DNA from: Hygrocybe punicea
Lineage: Eukaryota > Basidiomycota > Agaricomycetes > Agaricales > Hygrophoraceae
DNA length: 64,000 bases
Direction of reading: 5' to 3'
NCBI GenBank assembly: GCA_963556145.1
Contig: OY744468.1
Span: forward strand, 5,890,001 to 5,954,000
Position numbers and translations under genes: made by a program. Under the pieces are notes generated by a model. That model worked only from the letters and a program-made list of their open reading frames with translations. It did not search any database and was not told where the DNA came from. Shown here in pieces: positions 53,320 through 63,900 of this stretch (the first letter of the stretch is position 1; each line of letters begins with the position of its first letter).

Positions 53320-55338
53320 ATGTCCAACATTCCCCGCGGATTTCAACGCCTCGAAGGTAGTGAACGACATCCCTCACCATCTGCGAAAGCTCTCGGTGCT
53401 GCCTATCCTAACGAGACTTTCACGATCACGATCGTTCTACGTCGCCGTCTAGATGGAGCGCCACTGCCTGACCACGACTTCTTTCTGAAGACCCACCCTT
53501 CTCAACGCCGACGCATGCCGAATTCGGACTTTGCTGCCTTGTATGGCGCATCCAATGAAGACATCTATAAAGTTACCAGTTTTGTTACGGCTTACCACCT
53601 CAATGTGGTCGAAACAAATGCCGCCCGGCGCACCGTCGTTGTGTCTGGGACAGTTAGACAAATGGAATTGTCTTTTGCTGTAAACCTCTGGCGCTTCGAG
53701 CACCAAATTGTTCTTAGTGCCGCGGACGAACCCGAAACCGAGACGTATCGGGGTTTGGATGGATTTATTCACATTCCTGGAGATCTCGCGGGGATTGTCA
53801 TTGGCATTTTTGGTCTCGATAATAGGACCGTCACTCGGCGGACCATCTCGCCTTCAGATGAACCTCCTCATACAGCGCTCCTCACGGTTCCACAAATCAC
53901 CTCGCTGTATAATTTCCCCGACCAGAGTGCTGCTGGACAAACAATCGCCATCTTCGCTTCCAAGGGAGGCTACAAAATGAGTGATATAACAAAGTACTTC
54001 ACAGATTTGAGCCTCACAGTGCCAAAAATCCAGGACGTTAGCATTGATGACGCGAAAAATAATCCCGGGACGAAGGTCGAGACCACAATGGATATTTGTA
54101 TTTCAGCCAGTGCAGCCCCAGGTGCTTCGGTCGCTGTATATTTCCAACCCGGTACAGACAAAGGATGGATCGACCTCATCGGAAAGGTTACCCACCCTCA
54201 CTCCGGTGACCCTATCTGCTCAGTTCTATCCTCCAGCTACTTTAGGTATCCCGCCGACGACCACCTCCCACAAACACAAACGGATGTCATGGACGCGGTC
54301 TCAAAGGCCTTTCAAGACGCCGCGCTGCAGGGCGTAACAGTGTGCGTCGCATCGGGTGACCGAGGGAGTGACTGCGATGTTTGGGACGGCAATGCTCATG
54401 TGCAGTACCCGGCCAGCGACCCGTGGATCCTGGCTGTCGGCGGCACAACTGTTGGGGACGTCCAAGGTTCATCGTATACCGAATACGTTTGGAATCATGA
54501 CGGGGGTGCAACTGGAGGAGGTGTCAGCGGCTATTTTGATTTGCCTTCTTACCAAAATTCTGCGAACGTTCCCGTCTCCGTGAATAGCTGCCACCGCAAG
54601 GGGCGCGGTGTTCCTGACGTTGCCGCTAATGCGAACCCCGACAGTGGTTATAACATCCCTTTGGACGGTGTTGACTACCAGAGCGGGGGCACAAGTGCGG
54701 CTGCACCGCTGTGGGCCGGTCTCATTGCGCGAATCAATGCAGCAATTGGAGAAAACGTTGGATTCATAAATCCTGTCGTGTATGCCTTGGGTTCAAGTGT
54801 CTGCAACGATATCGATGGATCCGAGGGTCCCTCTGATAACAAGGTCAATGATGCGCTTGGATATTCGGCCACCCCTGGATGGGACGCTTGTACTGGTTGG
54901 GGTAGCATGAATGGCTCTGCGTTACTCGATGGTCTAGCCTACATCTTCTCCAAAAGTTGCACTATCACGCCTCTCATCCCAATGGTCGGCACAGTTCAGA
55001 CCGATTATACGTTGTCGTTCTTTGTCCAGGTGGATGGGTTTCGGCCAGCCGATTTCGGGATTGAGATCGGCCCACCCATCACATCCGTTGTAAATCCCTT
55101 CATAAACATTATTCTCTTTTCGTCGACCGGAACAACACCCTGCCAAATCAGCTGCACGCTCACCAAGCTTGATGTCCAAGATGAATCTCTCCCCCCAACA
55201 CCGCAAAGCTTCACATGGGTGTATTCCCCCAACCAATCGTTTTCCGCATCTGAAGGAACAGCAATGCTCGTCATAGCCACCGTGATCAGTTTGGAGGGAG
55301 ATTCGGTTACCAGCCAAGCTTTTATACAACTACCTTGA
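53320..55338 (+). CDS. Kumamolisin-like sedolisin (S53), arm B copy (672 aa)
   Basis: Paralogue of 40717-42741 with the same length class, no intron and no signal peptide. The catalytic set is conserved: VETTMD (Glu/Asp pair), ASGDRGSD (Asp) and GGTSAAAP (Ser). Differences cluster in the catalytic domain surface (for example DITKYFTDLSLTVPK against the arm A sequence) and around residues 270-330, while the prodomain is nearly identical. Intact frame, so both enzymes could be made. Its upstream sequence (GAGAAGATAAAAACTC) is shared with arm A. Confidence 0.92.
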   Translation: MSNIPRGFQRLEGSERHPSPSAKALGAAYPNETFTITIVLRRRLDGAPLPDHDFFLKTHPSQRRRMPNSDFAALYGASNEDIYKVTSFVTAYHLNVVETNAARRTVVVSGTVRQMELSFAVNLWRFEHQIVLSAADEPETETYRGLDGFIHIPGDLAGIVIGIFGLDNRTVTRRTISPSDEPPHTALLTVPQITSLYNFPDQSAAGQTIAIFASKGGYKMSDITKYFTDLSLTVPKIQDVSIDDAKNNPGTKVETTMDICISASAAPGASVAVYFQPGTDKGWIDLIGKVTHPHSGDPICSVLSSSYFRYPADDHLPQTQTDVMDAVSKAFQDAALQGVTVCVASGDRGSDCDVWDGNAHVQYPASDPWILAVGGTTVGDVQGSSYTEYVWNHDGGATGGGVSGYFDLPSYQNSANVPVSVNSCHRKGRGVPDVAANANPDSGYNIPLDGVDYQSGGTSAAAPLWAGLIARINAAIGENVGFINPVVYALGSSVCNDIDGSEGPSDNKVNDALGYSATPGWDACTGWGSMNGSALLDGLAYIFSKSCTITPLIPMVGTVQTDYTLSFFVQVDGFRPADFGIEIGPPITSVVNPFINIILFSSTGTTPCQISCTLTKLDVQDESLPPTPQSFTWVYSPNQSFSASEGTAMLVIATVISLEGDSVTSQAFIQLP

Positions 55339-55597
55339 TCAGGGACACTTTGTATAATTCACCATTGACAACTGCTTTATATCTTGCCACATCCCATTTT
55401 TCCTCACATTCTCAGTGTTGTCTCCTTCGAGCCACTGGGGTTAGTTTACATTTCTCTTTCCATACGTGTACAGTATTCTTTGCCCGTGCTCATGTTACTG
55501 TAAGGTTTTTACATATTTTGTAGGACCGAGGCCATTCCAATCTGATAATTCATATTGGCGTGTCAAATTATTTTACTTGCAAATTATTTTATTTACG

Positions 55598-58217
55598 ATG
55601 CCCCTCAAACCGAACATATTCCTACTACCATTAGCTTGGATATGTCTCGAGTCCAGTTACGAACGCTTTGACGAGACTCAGTCAACCTACCGGGCGGATA
55701 AATTGGACAGACTCAGTAAAGGGCTGCTGGAGAATCCAGAGTCGGCACTGCGCGCACGTTCGGTACCCCCTTTCACAACATTTCACGATTCAGGTCTGAC
55801 GCTCACCGCCGGTACGTTGCAGAATTGCCAAAGTACTCATCTCATACAACTTCACCTCGAAGGACCTCACACCTTTCCTCCTCTCGAGATCTCCCTCCCA
55901 AATCCCCATACTCTCTCCCATGTATCACGTTCTACCCGATTCCGCTGCCTTCTTCATCCTCTTCTAGATTACCACAGTCCTTGCAGCTTTCGATGCACGT
56001 CACTTCGTACCTCGTTGTTCAAAGGTGACGAAGGTCATCTCGTATACGGGGACTTTGGGACGGACTGATGTGAGGGGTTTGATGGAAACGAGAAACGCTG
56101 GATGGGCTGTAATCTTATTTTTCGTTGCTACACTCATAGCTGAATTGCTGATATCCTTTTCGGATACTGTCAAGGTAGCACCAAACCTCCGACGCATCAA
56201 ATTCTTGGAATGGGTCCCAAGTAGGGTATAACATGGGTTTGGGCACTTACGTACAGAACAAAATATCCATATTGTTGGAATAACATGGACTTTTGGTGGG
56301 TAATTGGTCTTGAAAATTCTTGGCAAACCTACGTCCATCATTCCCATCATTATCCACACTGTATACAATAGATAAAACCCATAAAATATTGCATATAGAC
56401 CCAAATGAAAAATTCACCCCCTGCCATGTCCGTGTTTTTACATTATACCCATGGGTTTAAACCCGTGAAACCCATTGCATTGTGTGCACAATAGTGCCTT
56501 TTATCATGCACAATTATATTCAACACTTTGCAGCCATCTTATTTAACATAAAACACACTTTTTCTCCCTATACCACAAAGTGAATACATGTAAATTGAGT
56601 CTATAAACTTCAAAACAAATTGCAGGATAAAAAACCCGTGGGTTACCCATGTTATACCCTAGTCCCAAGTGTAGGTTCACACTCAACGTGTTACAACAAC
56701 GAAACACTTCCAGGAAACTACCCAACGCCTTTACACCTTCAATCAGCCGGCGGGACTCAGTTGCCCCCCAAGTCAACCGCAGAGCTGGCTGCGTGGATCG
56801 CTGTAGGCGTGTTGCGGGGGAATGAGAGTCGTTCTAGGGGTGCTAGTACTGCAGGAAGGACCTGAACATGAGGCGTAGTAGGGGGAAGAACAGAGTGAAG
56901 TTTTATTACACGTGGACTGACTATGAGCGTGAGAAGTTCACGAGGGTGGAGGGGAGTGAGGATGAGTGACGGAGAGAGTGTTTAGGTTGTTGAGTATCGA
57001 TCTACAAGTGTGTTCGGTGTCTGACAGCTCGGCCTTTTAGTTACGAGGTTCTTGCAATCTGGTGATGTGAAATGAAATGAAACCGTTCAAGAAAAACCGT
57101 CCGTACTCACCACCGAGAGATGAAGTGGAAAGAGGTGCTGTGCTGGCGACCGGCCTCGTAGGAAGCAGTCATTGACTGGCGCATCTTGCCCACCACCACC
57201 ACAATCCCGCTTTGGCCTCGTTCGCCTCTCTGGTCACTACTTCCATAGGTGTTCCAAGAGGACCCGCACAAATTACTGCTGTCCACACCCTTTCTCCCGT
57301 CTCGTGCCAACTGACACCTCCAAAGGCCGCCTTTGGACTCACTGACGATAGCCACGTCGCCACCGGCGACACCTACACCACCTTCGGACCCAGTAGCCAG
57401 AACGCAGGGGTACGCTGTGGACCAATGACAACGAGGAACTGAGAACAACGTCCACGCTGCCCTTAGCGGCGACACTGCTAACAAACGACACCCACGTCAT
57501 TCTTGGACGTCAATGGCCACGCATGGCTGAGCCAACGCTGCCGACACTAATGTAGCCTCCCAATTACCTCGCGAGCTCAGGCACGATATGCCCGCGTCCA
57601 AGCGTTTGCGAAGGGAAGAGGATGAATGAGGCCGGGGAAGTGGCACTTCCATCCCCCGGCCTCCAGGTGCGATAATTTCACCTGCCCTCTACCCTACCAC
57701 TGCTGATGAGGGTGAAGCTTCGGGTCGTCCCACATCCAATGCCACGTTCGAGAACGACGCATCTAGGAGAGTGTATGGACAACGCCGGATGTCGTCCACA
57801 TGCGCACGGCAACGGAATCGCGTCCAGGGACCTCGAGGACGAGACGCCGGCATCCAAGCTAGACGCGATGTGTACCAGAGAGGAGGAAGAGAACGAGGCT
57901 GGGGAAGTGGTGCTCTCCCTCCCCGGCCCACAAGTGCGTCGATTTCACCCACTCTACCTCCACCTCCAGTGATGGAGATGACCACAGTTCTACTTCTGAC
58001 TATGTCACCACCACCTCTGGGAGGCCACGTAAGGGCGATGCTAACATGCCAAGAACGACAGAAATGTCATCTCCAGGGACGTCGTAGAACCACGCGGACG
58101 GTATGCCTACGTGCAAGGTGGATGTACACGCGGGAGGCGAAAACAGCCATGAGGTGCACCCGTCATATTACCACTCGTTCTCCGTCCGATCTGCAAGTGC
58201 GCAACCACGTCAATTGA
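55598..58217 (+). pseudogene. Hypothetical gene, arm B copy (degenerate, MITE-split)
   Basis: Plus strand, starting at ATG 55598 with MPLKPNIFLLPLAWICLESS and DKLDRLSKGLLENPESAL, ending its first frame in LVYGDFGTD (56068). A neighbouring frame gives the TM block WAVILFFVATLIAELLISFS (about 56104-56163). The MITE 56222-56661 then interrupts it. Later pieces match arm A: the Tyr/Trp block near 56905 and the acidic ASRDLEDETPASKLDAM (about 57818-57868). Arm B keeps the initiator ATG that arm A lost. No known family. Confidence 0.4.
56222..56661. mobile_element. hAT-like MITE (440 bp) with perfect 8-bp duplication
   Basis: Terminal inverted repeats TAGGGTATAACATGGGT at both ends. Target-site duplication GTCCCAAG at 56214-56221 and 56662-56669. 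The equivalent arm A site (about 38158-38166, reversed) has one copy and no insert, so the empty site is preserved. Confidence 0.9.
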
Positions 58218-58351
58218 CGTGGCGCGCCCTAATTGAGGTGACTTGAGAGGGGGCAAGATATGCCTGCATTACCTTGCAAACCTGGACAACCGCGTCAATT
58301 GGCGTGTGCACTGCGTTTGCCAGGTGCCGAGGAGCCTGGGCAAGCGGAGAC

Positions 58352-58566
58352 AGTTAGCAGTGACTTTTTCACTTGTGTATACCAATTTCTTTCGCAGATG
58401 CGGCGATTTTATCCTCAGGTGCGGTTGTAATTCCGAATAACAATGGGAGGTGACGAAGAGAAATTGCTTTATAGCCAAAACAGCTGAAGGCTGGCTAGTT
58501 ACGTTTACATTACATTCCTCTACGCAAATTCAATCTTGCGTGACTTCTGCGCACCTCCCAATATCA
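58352..58566 (-). repeat. Roughly 215-bp insert shared with 25605-25810
   Basis: Read on the minus strand it has GGGAGGTG, GGCTATAAAG, CACCTCCCATTGTT and GGTATACACAAGTG in the same order as at 25605-25810. It interrupts a repeat fragment that is continuous in arm A near 36440. It is bordered by AGACAG-like words on both sides. Possibly a short non-autonomous element. Confidence 0.5.
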
Positions 58567-59110
58567 GAAGACAGACCTGAACAAGAACAACACTGGCCCA
58601 ATCATCACTCGTTCTGTTCACTCGTTCTGTCCTCCGACCCGGGTGCTGAACTTGGACATACGCAGCATCTCGGGGACAGCCTTGCCGCTCGCGAGGATAC
58701 GGGGCAAGTCAGAGGCCCCATCATCATTAAAGTAAGTAACCAAGTTTGCATACTCAGCCAACAATGACTGACACTCTTGCATACCAGATTTCATTTTCTC
58801 CCCATCTGAATCCTCGTGGGCCACCTATTCGACAAGATCGACGGAATGACACCATTGTTGGACATACGTCAAAGGGGCAAAGCCACCCTCGACCTCACCA
58901 AAAAAGGTGGTTACACCGGCAGGCCGTGCTGAGAGTGAGCGAGTTGGTAATAAAGGCGACACGGACACTTGACTAGTGGTCGCTTCCGAGGACCTTGTCG
59001 CGCGCACAGGTCCACTACCTGCTTCGTAAGCGGTCGTTGGGCTGATGGAAGACTCATGTTCCTGGCTTGGCTTACAAATTCAAGCAGAGGCTGTGGGCAC
59101 TATGGTTGAA
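58567..59110 (-). pseudogene. Dispersed repeat gene fragment, arm B
   Basis: A 68-codon minus frame (58824-58618) is open: MAHEDSDGEKMKSGMQ, the block LAEYANLVTYFNDDGAS, then VPEMLRMSKFSTRVGGQNE. It is better preserved than the arm A copy at 35900-36440. No family recognised. Confidence 0.45.
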
Positions 59111-59153
59111 CACAAAAGGTGGTAGAAAAATTCTGCTATTTTACAATATTTAA

Positions 59154-60330
59154 TCAGGCTTCTGTCTTCAAATTGTTCGCGGAGAAAGCAGTATCGATAG
59201 CAGTAGATGGATCAAGCGAGACATTGACAGCACCATTTCGCTTCCTAGTAGCCTTTCCCTCTTTCATCGTGGCCATGGTGGTATCGATGGCTGTTCCCAA
59301 TCCAACACGGAGAAGGATGATGGTTGGCGCGATACCCTGTCAAGCTCAATGGTCATGAATGAGTTTGCAAGGAGAGGAAAAGTGCACGAACGTAAACTTG
59401 TGCAGCCGTGGAGAACAAAATATTTTGTGCGGATTGACCAGTCAAGACCAAGACAGAAAGAACGAGCTGAGTGGCGGTGACCAATGCTCCGGATTCCACG
59501 ATCACCGCAATAGCGTCGTAAATCCCACCCGAATGCAAGTATTCGGATGTTTGCCGAGAGATGTACCAGATGCGGCCGGTGATCAGACTCGTCAGCAGAA
59601 TATTGGTACCAATGGGCACTCCAGTGGTAAGATAGACCAAATGCGTTATGGTTGGGCCTTGGCCGCCGTCGGTGGGTAAGGCATTGGGGAATTTAAGGAC
59701 AAGAGCAAGGGCGGAGATAGCACATGCTAAGGGAAGATTGAGCAATGACGTGACGACCTCAATTATGATAGGCAACATACACAACGAAGTAATTGACATG
59801 AGCAGAGGGAGTAAAATGATGCTAAAGCGGTTACCCCAGACAAACCAACAGCGATATATCTACAAGCGGCGGTGAATACTGTGGACACCAAAAAATATGA
59901 TGTATCTTACCAGTATCGATTGGCCAAGCCAGTCAATAATGAAATTCAGCATATCAGCGCCGACAAGCATGTGGTCTTCGTCGCCAATCGCGAAGTGTTT
60001 CACCATCTGCAAGATAAAACATTAGAATAATATTAATCGAAGCCAAAAGGAAGGACCCCACCAAGCCTTGATAAACGTTAGCGAAAACGACTGCATAGTG
60101 CGTAGTGCAAAGCACGAAAAGGGCTATCATCGCCGCAACAAGAATCTTGTTGTACTTTCCATATCTAAATAAGATCCCGCCTGTGGTGAAAAATAGCAAA
60201 CAATAGCCGCCTGTGAGGTAGACGTTTAGCTGTGACGGGCAGGACAGGAGCGAGAGCGAGATCGCTAACCCCACAACATAGCTTCCACGGCGAAGGCTAC
60301 AAAGTACGCTTGGTCGTCATTGAATGCCAT
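59154..60330 (-). CDS. Seven-TM membrane protein, arm B copy (five exons, 318 aa)
   Basis: Exons 60330-60270, 60210-60062, 60006-59911, 59859-59392 and 59336-59154 join in frame; introns are 59, 55, 51 and 55 nt. The five exon phases match the arm A gene and exons 1-4 have equal lengths. Exon 5 is three codons longer. The protein shares all seven hydrophobic segments and the QSILIYRCWFVWG motif, with scattered replacements (for example SLLNLPLACAISALALVL). Intact frame in both copies suggests that both are kept. Confidence 0.85.
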
Positions 60331-60574
60331 GATATCGCTGGGAGGAGTACCTCTGGCGACACTCTGGCGAAACTCTCAGGTTTATATCATCTGATCATGA
60401 AGGCCTAGTCCTTTAAAGGATGTTTGTTCAGCTTGGTGACAGTCAAAAACGTACTCGTGAAAACGTACCTATGGTTTCGCTAATGCGATCTGGCGTAAAA
60501 AAAAACGTTGCCGGAGACGATAGATGAAACAAAAAACGTCATGTGCGCCACATTATTGAGTGAAGGTGCTGCCT

Positions 60575-60906
60575 AGTCTCGTCCCCAGACATTTTCTGAG
60601 CAATCGAGGAGCACTGCAAGAAAATTTGACACTCCGCTGGGCTAGTTGCCACGGCGCGGTCCGGCTCGGCTCGGCTACGGCTAACAATGGCTAACCCATA
60701 TATGGGTTATTAGCCGGACCGGACCGTTGTGGTCCACCCAAATGTATGAAGCGCACTGGCGAAGTTGATATCTGGATGAAATTTTTGCCCTGGGGTGAAT
60801 TATATCCGGATGATAGCTATAACATTTGACCTGACCCTAGTTTTATCTGGATAATAGAATATACATGTATATTTTTCTCGAAAATTGCGTATCTCTTTGA
60901 TATAAC
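60575..60906. other. Intergenic with a roughly 100-bp palindromic element
   Basis: At about 60648-60745 the sequence CCACGGCGCGGTCCGGCTCGG is mirrored by GCCGGACCGGACCGTTGTGG, with a perfect inner palindrome around CTAACCCATATATGGGTTA. It resembles a very small hAT-type MITE; no target duplication was recognised. No gene. Confidence 0.4.
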
Positions 60907-63900
60907 TTATTCCTCATCCTCTTCTACTGCTTCGCACTTCCTGCCATTGAGGGCCTTGAGTGCTGAGACCACATTTTGAGTATTATTCCATAGTATTAAG
61001 AACCGTTGATAATCTGACATGGAAATTTCAAAATTGGCCAAGATTGCAAGTGGTGCTCGGTCTAAGGTGCAGAGAAAATGAGATGCTGGAAGGAGTGTAA
61101 ACTTTTTCACTTGAAGGTATTGTAGTGCATGATGAACTGCATGGAATTGTTGATTGTACATGTGTTCGAAAACTTGCATGGGTATGTAGGAAACCGCAGA
61201 AATACTGGCAGCACTTTGTACCCAGGCATGCTTGCCATTCTTGCCGCCGGTTTTGGAGTAGACAGAGAGCACTAGATGAACTGAACAGAGGTCATTGAGA
61301 ACAGAAAAGACACTCACCTTGGCCCAGCATGATTGCCCCATCAACCAGTACCCAGCCAAATCCTGCTCTGCTGCCGTCCTTTCCCACCTGAAGTGGGGTC
61401 AACACTGTTATGCATGCTGTTTCCAGTTCCTTTGGTAGTTTGTATTTTCTGAGTGCATTGCTTCATTTGCTTAAAAGCTGTATAAATCATGATAATGAAT
61501 ATCCTTTATCAAGGAGTCAGCTTGCGCTCACCTGTTTTGCCTGTTTTGATGCTACTTCTGCTGCGTTGAGTGCATTTCCAGTAGGTTGGTCTGGGTTATC
61601 ATTTCTTGAAGCTGGATTCCAACCTGGTTGCCAATGAAGGTTTCACCCAACCATTACCGAGATGCCCCACTCTTGCTGTTCCTTGATAATGGCATTGAAC
61701 TGCTGGAGAAGTTTCTGGTGTGGCGTTTCACTTGTTTGCATTTGACTTGTATGTTTTCGAACACCTGTTTCGGCTTGCTTTTGTTGGTGGGCAAAATGAA
61801 GGGAGACCAGAGTCTCGAAGTTGAACATGTCCAAGGTAGATGTGTCAAAAGCGCTGACGGGTTCCTCAGCAGCAACAATGGCAGTCAGTGGGAGACATTC
61901 TCGTAATGTTATTGTTATATGTGCCAATTCTTCTTGGCAAATAGCTATCTTTTGATCTGGCTCTGGCTCTGGTAGTTCATGTCTGTGCAATATTATTTGA
62001 TCGAACTGTGTCACAAGAAGGAAAATGGAAGACATACATTACAATGGAATCATTGACGCTCAGCGCCACGGTTGCAAAAGCCAATTTATTTGCCTGATCT
62101 TCCTCTGCAAAGGTGGTCAACTCTGTATTCTCGAGCTGCCCCATAGCGTCCTGAAGCTTCCTGGCGACATTATCATCTTCATCTAACTCAGAATCATATA
62201 CCGCACTCTCATAATCAGAATCCATCGCTTCAGGCGCTCCTTGTCCATTCTTGTCCATCACCAAGGAGTGGATAGATGGCAATTTGTTGTTGGTATGAGA
62301 GGTTGGGTTGAGACCAAGCAAAACCCAAAGGTTTTCGGCTTGTTGATGAGCTTCCCGTGCTGCGTCATTCATGTCATCATCTGTTGGGAATGTTGAGGTG
62401 GCAACTAAATCCACACCACGCATGTCACCATACGTATGGTTGTATCCATTAGCACATTCCTTCCCATCAGAGAAATGACCAAAGAGTGCAGCTTCCCGAA
62501 GTTGGATGAATAGCTTTGGCACCATATAATAGAAATTGAGCATGGTGAAGTCCTGAAGAATTTGCCAACACACGCCAAATACATGCTCGCACACTTCAGT
62601 TGAGAGGAGCCAAGGGAGGAGTGGATATGTGTCAGGGATGTGATCGCGGTAGATAACCACGAGCTTGACAAGACCTTGAATGAGGAATTGAGTAATGCTG
62701 CATGCTTCCTTCAACAAGAAGTGCCTTGCTTTAGCATATCCCACCTGGTCGAGAAAAACTTCCCACATCTCCAAGAAAAATTGTGCTCGAAGAACCATCT
62801 GAATACGTTTGATAGGTTCAATGTGGCGATTCTGATATGCGTCAATGAGTTCTCCCAACACAAACAGATAGATAATGGGCCTGAGGTGTTTCGGATAGTG
62901 TTCGACGAGCCAAGCCAGTGCATTGCCTGAAAAGAATCGTGTCGCAGCACCATCATCCTGACGATCAATTTTCTGGACATCGCAGAGAAAGAGTGGTCCA
63001 TCCTCCACTGCAAGCTTTCTGAAATGTTCATAGGTTACTGGGAAGTTTCCTAACAAGAGGAGTTGCACGACAGAAAAGGCATTATTGCGATAGGTTTTAG
63101 TGGCATGCAGTGAATCTTGGATCATTGTTGCTGAATAGAGGGATATCGAAAATGATGTCAGCATGTCCTTGACGGGGATGCTTGATCACAGCTGTGTGAT
63201 GACTTGTAGCCATCGCTACTAACAACTGCTGGAGTGATTGTTCAACAGATGACCCATGGGCTGCATAGGCCACAACCTTGAGATTTCGCTGCAAAAAGCT
63301 GTCCAAGAGAATCTTCAGATACTCTAGCAATTGTTTGGCATCAAGACTGTTTGGTATTGCCATCGCTGCGGCGATGATGGTAGGAATACCCAGAAGAGGC
63401 ACTTGTATGCACCACAATCGCATTTTTGTAGCCTTGTTTATTTTGCCCTCGCTAATGACTGCTGCGAATTTATCTGGGTCGGCCAGAAGCATTGGCTCTC
63501 CTACACTTCCAAAAAGGTAATGTTGCTTCGTCGTTGAATCATAGTATGGATGAAGTGCAGGAAGAATCTGCATATCATCGCACGCCAATCCTAGAGGGCC
63601 AGAGTACTTCAACCCATCTAGGTGTTTCGCCACACAAGCAAACATATCTTCATTAATTCCGATGGGGAAACGGGGCTGGCATGCATGGTTGATCCTGATG
63701 CATAAAATCAGGTGCCAATCAAAATCAAGATGCGATTGAGCAGGCTTATAAACGTACTGATTACTTTGCTGGGTTGGAAGCTGCAGCACATTACGGATGG
63801 CCTGGTATGCCCTTGGACCGTGAATATTAATGATGTGTGCAAATTCAGCGACACCAGGGGCATATTTAAAGCCCTGTAAGCCCACGCCTCGCTTCTCCTT

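Larger units (their letters stand above)
53153..60574 (-). repeat. Inverted duplication, arm B (about 7.4 kb)
   Basis: Reverse-oriented counterpart of 34444-42903, with the order sedolisin, hypothetical gene, repeat fragment, seven-TM gene read left to right. It carries a 440-bp MITE (56222-56661) absent from arm A and a roughly 215-bp insert (58352-58566) absent from arm A. Confidence 0.9.
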
